In this document: piece after piece, positions 8,321-17,032 of the stretch
How the letters are laid out: every line of letters begins with the position of its first letter
How positions within the stretch are numbered: position 1 is the first letter of the stretch
Source of the DNA: Streptomyces mirabilis
GTDB lineage: Bacteria > Actinomycetota > Actinomycetes > Streptomycetales > Streptomycetaceae
Assembly: GCF_018310535.1 (NCBI RefSeq)
Contig: NZ_CP074103.1
Location: forward strand, 248,001-312,000
Length of the DNA stretch: 64,000 nt
Reading direction: 5' to 3'
The notes under the pieces: generated by a model
Seen by the model: the letters and a program-made list of their open reading frames with translations, nothing else
What the model was told of the DNA's origin: nothing
Databases searched by the model: none
Program-made: the position numbers and the translations under genes

Positions 8321-11300
8321 CCGGCGCTCCCTTGGCTCTTGTGCCCGAAGCGGGTGAGGTCGGCTGATCGGCTTCCGGCGGGCTGAAGATCGCTCCAGGG
8401 GTGCATGAGAGCGCCCGCGGTGCCGACGGGGATCGTCCGCGACGGGCTGGCCTGTGCGGGGGTGGGCGCGGGGGCCTGGCCCAGGAGCTCAAGGACGGCT
8501 TGCGGCCCGTGGGTGGCGCGGGCGGCGGCGAGCTCGTCAAGATCCCAGGCCATCTCGCCGACGACGGTGCGCCTCGGTCCGCGGGCTTCGACGGTGCCGC
8601 GGACGAGGAGCAGGCCGTGGTGGAAGATCGTGTGCGCGCACCGTTCGTGGGAGTCCTCGAAGAAGGCGAGGTCGACGAGGCCGGAGCCGTCTTCGAGGGT
8701 GACGAAGATGATGCGCCTCCCGGACGCGATCGGCGGAGTCTGGGTGGATGCTCGGACGCCGGCGACAAGGACGCGCTGTCCGGGATGCATGGCGCGCAGG
8801 TGCTTGGCGTCGGTGGCGCCGATCTCGCGCAGCAGCCGGTGGTGGTCCTCCATCAGGTGCCGGGAGACGTCGATCTTCAGGACGCCGAGCTCCGCCTCCA
8901 GCCGCTCGCGGGCGGTCATCTCCCGCAGCCCGGACGGATCGGCGGCATCGAGCGGGGTGTCCAGCTGCAGCTGGCCGACGCCCGGCCGGCTGCGGGTCTG
9001 GCGGTGGAGCTCGGTCGCCTGCAGCAGCAGGTCCCGCCGCGACGACTCCCCCTTGAGCGGGTCGAGGGCGCCGATGCGGATGAGCCGCTCGACCGTCGGG
9101 AGCTTGGGGTGAGCACGGGCGTAGAGGTCCTGCAGGGAGGTGAAGGGCTGGCCCTCGGCGATTCTCGTGACCTCGTCGTCCGAGATGCCGTGCACGGAGG
9201 CGAGGGAGATCCGCACGCCCCAGCCGGATGCGGTCTGCTCGACCGTGTACTGCGGCTGTGAACGGTTGATGTCGACGGGCAGGACGGGAACGTCATGGCG
9301 GCGGGCGTCGGCGACGATCACCCGGGCCGGCCACATGCCCGGGTCGTGCTCGAGCAGCCCGGCGTAGAGCGCGGCGGGGTGATGGGCCTTAAGCCACGCG
9401 GACTGCAGCGCCGGTACGGCGAACGCCACCGCGTGGGCCCGGCAAAATCCGTATGCCCCGAACGACGAGACGATCTCCCAGACGTTGTCCAGCACGGTCG
9501 GGCTGTAGCCGTGGGCCCCGGCGAGCTGCCGGAACCAGGCCTCGACCCTCGCCAGGCGCTGCTCGTCGCTGAGGGCGCGGCGGGCTACTTCGGCCAGCGC
9601 GCGGTCGCAGCCGGTCATGACCGCCAGGATGTCGATGATTTGTTCGTGCCAGATCGTCACCCCGTACGTATCGCGCAGGACCGGTTCCAGGTCGGGGTGC
9701 GGGTAGACGGGTGCGGCGCCGTGGCGGGCGGCGATGAAGAGGGCGGGCATGCCGCCCTGGACCGGACCCGGGCGGAACAGGGAGATGTCCGCGATCACGT
9801 CCTGCGGGCCGCGGGGCTGGAGCCGGCCGACCAGATCTTGCTGGCCGGGCGACTCGAGCTGGAACATCCCGACCGTGTCGGAGTTCTGGATGAGCGCGAA
9901 AGCGAACCGGTCGTCGAGCGGGACGTGGTCGGCGTTGTCGAGGTCGATCGCCCGGCCGGTCGTGCGGCGGATCTCCTTCACCGCGTGAGCCATGGCGGAC
10001 TGCATCCGGACCCCCAGGACGTCCAGCTTGAGCAGGCCCATGTCCTCCACGTCCTCTTTGTCCGCCTGGAGCATCGGGTACTCGCCGCCCGGCGTGGGCT
10101 GCACCGGCAGCCGGTCCAGGAGGCTCACGTTGGAGAGGATCACCCCGCACGGGTGCATGGCGATTCCGCGCGGCAGAGCGTCCAGCCCTTCGGCGAGCTC
10201 CCACAGCGGCCCGAACTGCTCCGCCTCAGCAGCGAGTTGCCGCAGCTCGGGGAGCTCGGTGAGGGCCGAGCGGATGTCGCAGGCGCGGATGTGCGGGAAG
10301 GACTTCGCGATCCGGTCCACGGTGTCCGGCGCCAGCCCGAGCGCGAGGCCGGCATCCCGGAGGGCGTGCCGGGCTCGGTAGGTCTCGGGCATGCCCGTGA
10401 CCGCGACCCTCTGCCGTCCGAAGCGGTCGATGATCCGGTCGTAGACCTCCAGGCGGCGCGCGGACTCGACGTCGACGTCGATGTCCGGCAGCGACGTCCG
10501 CCGCTCACTGAGGAAGCGTTCGAAGAGCAGCCCGTGTTCCAGCGGGTTCGCGGTGGCGACGAAGAGCGAGTGGTTGACCATGGAGCCGGCGCCGGAGCCG
10601 CGGGCTGCAACCCGGATGCCCATGTCCCGCACATCGGCGACGACTTGGGCCACGGCAAGGAAGTACGGCTCGAAGTGCAGGCGGCCGATGATGCCGAGCT
10701 CGTAGTCGAGCTGGTCCATCGAGCGCTGGTCGCGGTCGAGGCTGCGGGCGACCATGCCGCTCTCGCACCGCTGCCGCAGCAGCCGCATGGCCCCGTCAGG
10801 CCCCGGCTCGGCGCCGACCACGGAGGGCTCGGGGAAGTGCGGCACCCCGAGCCCCAGATCCCGGGCCGGGTCGACGTCGCACGCGTCCGCGACCAGGGCG
10901 GTATCGGCGATCAGCCGCTCGGCGCGGCGTCGGTCCGCCCCGGCGGCCGCCGCCACCCGCTCGGCGATCTCGGTCATCGCGGGCCCGTCCTTGAGCCAGC
11001 GTTCACCGCAGTCCAGGCGCCGCCGGTCGATGGGCCGCAGCAGCCGGGCCGCGTCCAGCACGTCCGCGATCCGGTGCTGGGCGGGGTCGGCGTAGCGGAC
11101 GGCGTTGGTCAGAACGGCCGGAATGGCAAGGCGGTCGGCGAGCGTCAGGGTGTGCGCGGCGAGGCGGACAGAGCCCGGGCCGGTGCCGGACAGGCCCCAG
11201 CACACGATCTCCAGCCGCAGTCCGTCGCCGGCGACCTGCCGCCAGGGGGCGAGGAGTCGTTCGGCGACGTCCGGGCGGCCGGCGGCGAGGGCCCGCAGGG

Positions 11301-11763
11301 GCTCCGATGCGGGACCGAGCAACACCGTCAGGCCATCGCCGGCGTGCTGGGCGAGCATCTCCCACGACGCTGTCGGCGGCTTGCCCGCGGGGAAGGCTTC
11401 GGCGTGCGCGCAGGACACCATCCGGCACAGCCGCGCCCACCCGCTCGCATCCTGGGCCAGGAACGTGGCCCGGAAGGCGGCCTCGGTGACATGGGCGCCG
11501 CCGCGTACTGGGGACCGGTGGCGTACCTCGGCCGGTGGGACATGGGCGGCGACGCCGAGATCGACGCCGAATACAGGCTTCACTCCGGCGGCCGCGGCGG
11601 CCTTCGCGAAGCGCACCGTTCCGGTGACCATGTCGCGGTCGGTCAACGCCACCGTCCCGATCTCGCGTTCGGCGGCTCGGGCGATGATGTCGCGCGGGTG
11701 CGAGGCGCCGTAGCGGGCCGAAAACCCACTGCTGACGTGTAGGTGTGGGACGCCTCCTCGCAT
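8317..11763 (-). CDS. dnaE2: DNA polymerase III alpha subunit, error-prone DnaE2 type
   Basis: A C-family polymerase of 1148 residues. An N-terminal PHP domain begins within the first residues (HLHVSSGFSARYGASHP, then ALTDRD). The palm carries the catalytic PDIDVDVE motif near residue 424. FRPGPV and HEQIIDI motifs follow, with an OB-fold (LVAGVRASTQTPP, FVTLEDGSGLVDLAFFE) near the C-terminus. Known DnaE2 proteins perform translesion synthesis with ImuB. Start ATG 11763 is chosen because the PHP domain begins immediately and GGAGGG precedes it; the frame stays open to 12078, but that stretch holds the promoter region and an SOS-type box. The gene is translationally coupled to the ImuB-like gene. 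Confidence 0.93.
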   Translation of the reverse strand: MRGGVPHLHVSSGFSARYGASHPRDIIARAAEREIGTVALTDRDMVTGTVRFAKAAAAAGVKPVFGVDLGVAAHVPPAEVRHRSPVRGGAHVTEAAFRATFLAQDASGWARLCRMVSCAHAEAFPAGKPPTASWEMLAQHAGDGLTVLLGPASEPLRALAAGRPDVAERLLAPWRQVAGDGLRLEIVCWGLSGTGPGSVRLAAHTLTLADRLAIPAVLTNAVRYADPAQHRIADVLDAARLLRPIDRRRLDCGERWLKDGPAMTEIAERVAAAAGADRRRAERLIADTALVADACDVDPARDLGLGVPHFPEPSVVGAEPGPDGAMRLLRQRCESGMVARSLDRDQRSMDQLDYELGIIGRLHFEPYFLAVAQVVADVRDMGIRVAARGSGAGSMVNHSLFVATANPLEHGLLFERFLSERRTSLPDIDVDVESARRLEVYDRIIDRFGRQRVAVTGMPETYRARHALRDAGLALGLAPDTVDRIAKSFPHIRACDIRSALTELPELRQLAAEAEQFGPLWELAEGLDALPRGIAMHPCGVILSNVSLLDRLPVQPTPGGEYPMLQADKEDVEDMGLLKLDVLGVRMQSAMAHAVKEIRRTTGRAIDLDNADHVPLDDRFAFALIQNSDTVGMFQLESPGQQDLVGRLQPRGPQDVIADISLFRPGPVQGGMPALFIAARHGAAPVYPHPDLEPVLRDTYGVTIWHEQIIDILAVMTGCDRALAEVARRALSDEQRLARVEAWFRQLAGAHGYSPTVLDNVWEIVSSFGAYGFCRAHAVAFAVPALQSAWLKAHHPAALYAGLLEHDPGMWPARVIVADARRHDVPVLPVDINRSQPQYTVEQTASGWGVRISLASVHGISDDEVTRIAEGQPFTSLQDLYARAHPKLPTVERLIRIGALDPLKGESSRRDLLLQATELHRQTRSRPGVGQLQLDTPLDAADPSGLREMTARERLEAELGVLKIDVSRHLMEDHHRLLREIGATDAKHLRAMHPGQRVLVAGVRASTQTPPIASGRRIIFVTLEDGSGLVDLAFFEDSHERCAHTIFHHGLLLVRGTVEARGPRRTVVGEMAWDLDELAAARATHGPQAVLELLGQAPAPTPAQASPSRTIPVGTAGALMHPWSDLQPAGSRSADLTRFGHKSQGSAG

Positions 11764-11824
11764 GACACCCTCCGCCCAGATACCCCCAAACCTGTACCAA
11801 CCGATCCAGTCACTCTCGACTGTA

Positions 11825-11840
11825 TCGAACATTAATTCGA
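11825..11840. promoter_or_regulatory. LexA (SOS) box-like palindrome upstream of dnaE2
   Basis: TCGAACATTAATTCGA matches the Gram-positive/actinobacterial SOS consensus TCGAAC-N4-GTTCGA at 11 of 12 defined positions. It sits about 62 bp upstream of the dnaE2 ATG, in the gap between divergent genes, and a TACAGT -10-like element on the minus strand overlaps its edge. DNA-damage control of the dnaE2-imuB-like pair is therefore likely. Confidence 0.65.
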
Positions 11841-11990
11841 ACATGCGAGTTCCGGACATCATTGTTCGGCCATCCAGGGTCGCGAGGGAGGTGTACAGAG
11901 GGGGCAGGACCGCATGTCTGAGTACGTGACGCCCGAGATCTGAGTAGCCGATCGGCTGTGCGGCGCCGGCCGCCCACCTTTGATGGGGGC

Positions 11991-12332
11991 ATGAACGCCT
12001 CCGCACCCGCTTCCGCTCGCATTGTGCAGTCTCCGGCCCCGAGGGAGCGCACACGACTGTGGGCCGCCCTGGCCGCACTCCTGTTCGTGCCGGCAGCTGT
12101 GGTGACCGGGATCCTGACGCTGGCCTCGGAGCAGGCCTCCCGGTGCGTGACCTACGGCGAGCAGTGCACCCCCGGCCTGCCCAGCTGGGTGTTCGAGGGG
12201 AGTGCGGGCGTCGGCACGGTGGCGCTGCTTGTCGCGCTGGCCGCGCCGGCCGTACGGATGCGGCAGGCGGCGCTCACCGTCCAGGTGCTCGCCGAGGGCA
12301 CCGCGCTGCTGGTCATCCTCAGCCACGCCTGA
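11991..12332 (+). CDS. Small hypothetical membrane protein
   Basis: A protein of 113 residues from ATG 11991. There are three hydrophobic segments, at about 24-46, 70-86 and 93-110. The loop after the first segment contains two cysteines (ASRCVTYGEQCTPG) that could form a disulfide outside the cell. No family is recognised. It is divergent from dnaE2, so the LexA-like box could in principle affect both. It ends 91 bp before the ligase gene on the same strand. Confidence 0.6.
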   Translation: MNASAPASARIVQSPAPRERTRLWAALAALLFVPAAVVTGILTLASEQASRCVTYGEQCTPGLPSWVFEGSAGVGTVALLVALAAPAVRMRQAALTVQVLAEGTALLVILSHA

Positions 12333-12422
12333 GCCAGCAGCAGGCGCATCCGGCCGTATCGGCACCGAGTCCCGGCCGCCAGCCGAAGGGCGGGCGTGGG
12401 GCGGATCGCGTAGGAGTGGAGG

Positions 12423-13385
12423 GTGCACCTCTCGCCGCCCGTCGAGCCCATGCTGGCCCGCTCCGTGACCGCGCTGCCGCGCGCCGGATCAAGGCCGCCG
12501 CTGTTCGAACAGAAGGCGGACGGTTACCGAGCCCTCGTCTTCGCCCGCCCGACGCCCTACATCCAGTCCCGGCGTGGCGCGGACCTCGGGCTAGCGTTCC
12601 CGGAGATCGTCCGGGCCGCGGCCGCCCTGGGTGTGGAGGCGGTCCTGGACGCGGAGCTGGTGGTGTGGAGCGAGCACGGGCTCGATTTCTCCGCCCTTCA
12701 GCGGCGAGCCCGCCGCCGGGGAGCCACCGCGGAGCACGCCGCCCGCCAGGAACCCGCCCACTTGATCGTCTTCGACCTCCTGGAAGTCGCCGGAACCGTC
12801 CTCCTGGGCGAACCCCTTCACCGGCGCAGGGCCGCGCTCGAGGACCTCTTCACCTCGCGCCGACTGGCCGCCCCCTGGGCCCTGTGCCCGCAGACCTCAG
12901 ACCGGGAGACCGCGTTGTCCTGGCTGGACCCGGCCTGGGGCACGGTGGGCGTCGAGGGCGTCATGATCAAGGATCCGGGCTCCCGGTACCGGCCCGGAGA
13001 GCGCGGGTGGCAGAAGCTGCGGACGCGCACGACGGCGGAGGGGATCATCGGAGCGGTCACCGGAACCGTTCACGCTCCGAAGAGCCTCCTGTTCGGCCGT
13101 CTCGACCCCGCCGGCCGGCTCCAGCTGATCGCCCGCTCCACACCGCTGTCCCGGCCCGCGTCAGCCGAACTGGGCGTCGCACTGCGCCCCGCCGGGCAGG
13201 AGCACCCCTGGTACGGCCGTCGCTTCTCCGCCGGGTGGGGCGCCTCCGAGCCGCTCATCTTCCAGACCGTCGTACCCGACCTCGTCGCCGAGATCGACGT
13301 CGATACCGCTGTGGACCTGGGAACGTACCGGCACCCCGTGCGCTTCCTGCGAATTCGTGACGACATGACCTCGGGGGAGGTCTAG
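12423..13385 (+). CDS. ATP-dependent DNA ligase
   Basis: A 320-residue ATP-dependent ligase. Motif I is EQKADGYRAL, with the adenylated lysine at K31. Motif III-like DAELVVW and IVFDLLEV, motif IV EGVMIKDP and motif V WQKLRT are all present, and a C-terminal OB-fold follows. The size matches the compact LigC/LigD-ligase type of actinobacteria that acts in end joining and repair rather than the NAD-dependent replicative LigA. There is no fused primase or nuclease domain and no Ku gene nearby. The GTG start has GGAGTGGAGG just upstream. Proximity to the SOS polymerase cassette suggests a repair module. Confidence 0.9.
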   Translation: MHLSPPVEPMLARSVTALPRAGSRPPLFEQKADGYRALVFARPTPYIQSRRGADLGLAFPEIVRAAAALGVEAVLDAELVVWSEHGLDFSALQRRARRRGATAEHAARQEPAHLIVFDLLEVAGTVLLGEPLHRRRAALEDLFTSRRLAAPWALCPQTSDRETALSWLDPAWGTVGVEGVMIKDPGSRYRPGERGWQKLRTRTTAEGIIGAVTGTVHAPKSLLFGRLDPAGRLQLIARSTPLSRPASAELGVALRPAGQEHPWYGRRFSAGWGASEPLIFQTVVPDLVAEIDVDTAVDLGTYRHPVRFLRIRDDMTSGEV

Positions 13386-13474
13386 GTTCCGGGTGCTTCG
13401 CCAGCCTGCGCGGCCTGATGGCGCGGGCACGTCACCGGGACATGCCCGCGCATAGGCGGTGCCTCACTCCACGA

Positions 13475-13490
13475 GGCCCCGTTCGGGGCC
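13475..13490. terminator. Hairpin between convergent genes
   Basis: GGCCCC-gttc-GGGGCC is a six-pair GC hairpin with a tetraloop, in the 120-bp gap where the ligase gene (+) and the next gene (-) converge. It is a plausible bidirectional terminator without a clear T-tract. Confidence 0.5.
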
Positions 13491-13505
13491 CTGGCGCGCT
13501 GCGGG

Positions 13506-14630
13506 TCAGAACAGGACGGGCCGGGGCTGGTGGAAGTAGCCCGTCTGCTGGGCTGCGGCGATGGCTGCGGCGGCCGGGCTGTCTCCGCCGGCCGGGATGT
13601 GCGGATAGACGCAGTCGACAAGGTCGTACGACTGCGCGTCGCCGCATCCGGAGCCGACCACCGCGCAGACCGGCGAACTGTCTCCGCCGGCCTCGGTCCA
13701 CACGCCGGGCCAGTCGGGATGCTGCTCGGTCACATGCGCGGCGCAGTGCCGGCACTGGACCTTCTGTTCCTTGCCGGTCAGCCGCCTGGCGGGCCGTGCC
13801 TGGGTCGCGTCGACGACGTGCGGCACCCTCTGCGGCGAGTCCATTCCGGTCAGGAGCGAGCGTTCGCAGGACGGCCCGAACTCGTTCTCCACGCTGACCC
13901 ACACGTCCGGCCAGTGCGGGTGCCGGTTGGTGACCGGCATACCGCAGCCGGCGCAGCTGTGCGCGTCCAGACCGTGCGCCTGGAACAGGGTGAAGATCTC
14001 TGCCGGCAGAGGGTCGCAGACGCCGCCGGGTCCATCAGCGAGCGGTGGGAGGGCGAACAGCGGCAGGCCCTTCTCCGCAAGCCGTACGTCCTCCCAGGTC
14101 TCCAGCCCGGCCACGGGCACACTCTGTGTCCAGCCGACGCGGGGCACGCTGGTGGTCGACGGCCGCTGTACGACCTCAAGGTCGGGGCGGCGCAGCCCTG
14201 CGGGCACGTACTCGGACAGTGCCCGGCGCAGCTGCTCAACGGCCTGGCCCCGGTCCTCCGCGCTCAGCCAGGACGTCTTCACCAGCTCCCGTAGGTAGCC
14301 CCGCGGGTACAGCGTCACCTCGTACCGCCAGCCGTCCTCGCCCCGGCGCAAGCCCCGCTCGTACTCACCGGAGTCGTCGAACGCGAAGCACGACAGCAGA
14401 CCGCCGGCTTCTTCCGCCGCTGCGAGCGCCTCGGCGACCGTCGCGAAGGAGTCGGTGAAGTCACCCCACGGCGTGCTCATCGGCTCGTAGTCGTCCATGG
14501 AGGTCAGACATGGCATCTGCGCCGCCAGCGCGTTGAAGACGGCGGTGTTCCGCGATGCTGCGGCCGTGCGCTGCTTCGCCTGCTTCGCGTGCTTGGCCGC
14601 CCGCTTCTGCTGCGCCCTTTTCCCCATCAT
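13506..14630 (-). CDS. Hypothetical protein with two repeated CxxC motifs
   Basis: A 374-residue protein of unknown family with a Lys/Arg/Gln-rich N-terminal helix (GKRAQQKRAAKHAKQ). Its C-terminal half has two copies of a module: C-x2-C followed by a PVTNRHPHWPDVWV segment, then C-x2-C followed by HVTEQHPDWPGVWT. Later cysteines could complete each metal site. This looks like a duplicated zinc-binding knuckle that may bind nucleic acid or protein. ATG 14630 and ATG 14627 are adjacent possible starts. It lies alone on the minus strand, with a hairpin between it and the next minus-strand gene upstream. Confidence 0.65.
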   Translation of the reverse strand: MMGKRAQQKRAAKHAKQAKQRTAAASRNTAVFNALAAQMPCLTSMDDYEPMSTPWGDFTDSFATVAEALAAAEEAGGLLSCFAFDDSGEYERGLRRGEDGWRYEVTLYPRGYLRELVKTSWLSAEDRGQAVEQLRRALSEYVPAGLRRPDLEVVQRPSTTSVPRVGWTQSVPVAGLETWEDVRLAEKGLPLFALPPLADGPGGVCDPLPAEIFTLFQAHGLDAHSCAGCGMPVTNRHPHWPDVWVSVENEFGPSCERSLLTGMDSPQRVPHVVDATQARPARRLTGKEQKVQCRHCAAHVTEQHPDWPGVWTEAGGDSSPVCAVVGSGCGDAQSYDLVDCVYPHIPAGGDSPAAAAIAAAQQTGYFHQPRPVLF

Positions 14631-14737
14631 GCCTGCCTGTGTCGAAGAGGTGGATCTCTCGCCGGTTCAACTGCATGGCGGGTTGTTCGTCACGTGACGC
14701 GGGAAAAGAGTGCCTGTGTGGCCGTGCCGAGGTGATG

Positions 14738-14771
14738 GATGGGTGCGGTCTTGCACGCGGCCGCACCCATC
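14738..14771 (-). terminator. 11-bp stem hairpin after the 14784-16298 gene
   Basis: GATGGGTGCGG and CCGCACCCATC form a perfect 11-bp stem around a 12-nt loop, 13 bp past the stop of the minus-strand gene to its right. Position and strength fit a transcription terminator. Confidence 0.6.
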
Positions 14772-14783
14772 GGTATGGGTGTT

Positions 14784-16298
14784 TCAGTTGGTACGCGGCG
14801 GGGTCATCCGGGCGTGCAGCAGGGTGCTGCGGGTGAGTTCGCTGCCCTGCCTGTGGTCCTCGTTGAGGAGTGCGGTCAGGCCCTTGGGCGCCTTCCAGTG
14901 CTCGCGGAGGTTGAGGGTGGCGCCGAGGTCGTCCAGGAGCGCGTCGATGACCATCGCGGCTTCGCTGGGACGGTCGCCCCCTCCGTTGCCCCACCACAGG
15001 TGCTCGGAGGGTGTGCACGGGGCGGGGTGGACGTGGTCGTCGCTCGTCAGGACCCACACCGTGTGGTGCAGCACGACCGAGGTGAGTTCCGCGCCGCCGG
15101 CCGGAAGGGACAGCGGGGCGTAGAAGCGCCACACCGGCCTCCCTCCGTCGTCGGGGGTACGCAGGACGGGCATGTCGGTGAGCGGGTCGATGAAGAACGC
15201 GTCCGCCTTCTTGCCCTGGGCGAGGACGACGTGGGCGGCGGTCGGGTCGCACATGGTGAGCCGACGGGTCCACCGGTCGCTGATGGTGCCGGTGCTCACC
15301 GGCACCTCGGCGAGCGCGCCGAACGGCAGCAGGGCCGGCTCGCGGCCGACGGCGACTTCGAGGGCCGCGACGGCTTCCGGGTGATTGCTCAGGGCGAGCT
15401 TGCTCCAGCCGGCCTTGAGGATCTGGCGCTCGCCCCCGACGGGCAGGGGGTGGTGGCTGCGGTCGGGTACGGCGGCGATGGCAACGGGATTGCGGGTTTC
15501 GCCGTATCCCTCCTTGCCGAAGATCTCGTTGTCGTGCGTGGTGTGGTCGATGCGCTCGTTACGGATGTCGTTGGCCATGTCCGTCGCGGCCAGGTGTGAG
15601 GTGACGTCGAAGGCGTCATTGCGCGCTGCGCGGCGCAAGATCTTCTCGTTGGCGTTGGGCGGCACCTCCACGACGGCCGCCGGAGCGCCGGGCTGCCACT
15701 CACGGATCAGCTGGGGCAGGCGCAGCAGGTGAGGCCACCAGGGCAGATCCTGCCCGGCGAGTGCGGCGACGTCGCCCCAGTCGGCTTCGTACTCGATGCC
15801 CGGGTGCGCGGTGTCGGAGGCGACCAGGGACGGCCCGCGGAAACTCATGTCCCCGTACAGGGCGCAGACGGTCACCACACTGTCCGGGTTGCCGGAGGCG
15901 GCAAGGGCGGAGGCGACGTCGGTGGCGACCCTTCGATCGTCGCAGTGCACGACGCGGATCGTGCCCACGGCGGTGTGCCAGTCGAGCGCTGGCCCGCGCA
16001 CCGTGTCCTGGAATCCGGCCCACCGGCCGGCCGGCAGGTCCTGCTCCCGCGGGCGCAGCAGGACGGCGCCGCGGTGGGTGAACTCGGGGGTGTCCGCCGC
16101 CCATCGGTAGACCTGGGTGCCGTCCCAGACCTCCTCGGGCTCCTTCTTCTCGCCGAACCCCGCGAACGGGTTGTACGGCGGCTCGGTCGGCTGTGGGAAG
16201 TCGTCGTACTTGCGTGCCAGGCGCCACAGCCCGAAGGAGTTGATGCCCAGAATCTGCTGGACCTCCGCCCTGGACAGATAGCTGTCACTCACGCCCAT
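14784..16298 (-). CDS. Hypothetical protein with N-terminal AlpA/MerR-like helix-turn-helix
   Basis: About 504 residues from ATG 16298, preceded by AGGAG; the frame is open further to 16409. The first 40 residues (SYLSRAEVQQILGI, WRLARKYDDFPQP) resemble the AlpA/excisionase-type DNA-binding motif. The rest is a large soluble region I cannot assign. It is Trp-rich and Pro-rich, with a central segment (NEKILRRAARNDAFDV) and no visible Walker, nuclease or protease motif. A regulatory or DNA-binding role is inferred only from the N-terminus. It is divergent from the gene at 16544. Confidence 0.6.
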   Translation of the reverse strand: MGVSDSYLSRAEVQQILGINSFGLWRLARKYDDFPQPTEPPYNPFAGFGEKKEPEEVWDGTQVYRWAADTPEFTHRGAVLLRPREQDLPAGRWAGFQDTVRGPALDWHTAVGTIRVVHCDDRRVATDVASALAASGNPDSVVTVCALYGDMSFRGPSLVASDTAHPGIEYEADWGDVAALAGQDLPWWPHLLRLPQLIREWQPGAPAAVVEVPPNANEKILRRAARNDAFDVTSHLAATDMANDIRNERIDHTTHDNEIFGKEGYGETRNPVAIAAVPDRSHHPLPVGGERQILKAGWSKLALSNHPEAVAALEVAVGREPALLPFGALAEVPVSTGTISDRWTRRLTMCDPTAAHVVLAQGKKADAFFIDPLTDMPVLRTPDDGGRPVWRFYAPLSLPAGGAELTSVVLHHTVWVLTSDDHVHPAPCTPSEHLWWGNGGGDRPSEAAMVIDALLDDLGATLNLREHWKAPKGLTALLNEDHRQGSELTRSTLLHARMTPPRTN

Positions 16299-16543
16299 AC
16301 CGCTGCTCCTCACCGTCCCCAGAGCCGAGTTGGCCCAGGCCAGATCATGGAGCGGACCGGGCAAGCAGCACGCCAGAGCCGCTCTTCCTGCCCTGTTTCC
16401 CACCCGCATTGGCCGAGAAGGTGCTGTTGCCGCCGCGGATCAGGGCGTGACGGGCTGCAAAGCCCGTACAGGTCACGGCACTCGGGAGGGTGAGCAACCG
16501 AGAACGCCCCGGGCCGGCGCAGCGCAGCCCGTACGCTTTCCCC

Positions 16544-17029
16544 GTGACGACCGCCCCCGCCCCGCAAGCTGTCCAAGACCTTCTGCGGCGGGCCCTGCTC
16601 GCCTTCGACGCCCGCGCCCTGCACACCGGCGGTGAGGCCGGCGCCCATACCGCTGTGTTCCTCGGCGACCTGGCCGCGGACATCCTGCCTGCCATGGACG
16701 CCGCCGAAACCGAAACGGCTCGCGAGGAGCTCGCGGAGGCGTACCGGTGCCTCTCGCTGGCGGGCGAGAACCCGCTCCGCCAGAGCTGCACGGAACGCGA
16801 GTCGATGGTGAACATCGCCGTCCACGCCCTGGCCCGAGCCATGTTGCGCTGCGACACCGGCAGGACCCCGTCGGAGGAGGAGGTGCACGAGCTGCTGAGT
16901 GGTCTGTGGACCGCCTCGCTGCTGGCGTGGGCGCAGATCTTCCCCGCCCGCCTGGACGGCGGGTCACCGCCGTGCGCCTGCGGAGCTCTGGGCACGCGCC
17001 CGGTCATGGCCCCGGCGACGGGGGCCTGA
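16544..17029 (+). CDS. Hypothetical protein
   Basis: A soluble, mostly helical protein of about 161 residues from GTG 16544; an upstream GTG at 16490 is in frame. It is acidic and Ala/Glu-rich, with regularly spaced hydrophobic residues, and ends in a CACGAL cysteine pair. No family is recognised. It lies 4 bp upstream of the next gene on the same strand, so the two likely form an operon. Confidence 0.55.
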   Translation: MTTAPAPQAVQDLLRRALLAFDARALHTGGEAGAHTAVFLGDLAADILPAMDAAETETAREELAEAYRCLSLAGENPLRQSCTERESMVNIAVHALARAMLRCDTGRTPSEEEVHELLSGLWTASLLAWAQIFPARLDGGSPPCACGALGTRPVMAPATGA

Positions 17030-17032
17030 GCG

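Noticed and set aside
9295..11742. 815-codon plus-strand open frame
   Set aside because: It is antisense to dnaE2, whose catalytic motifs are clear. The translation has no domains.
8317..12078. Longer dnaE2 starting at 12078
   Set aside because: The additional 105 codons show no PHP-like sequence and contain the LexA-like box and promoter-like elements; ATG 11763 has a good ribosome-binding site.
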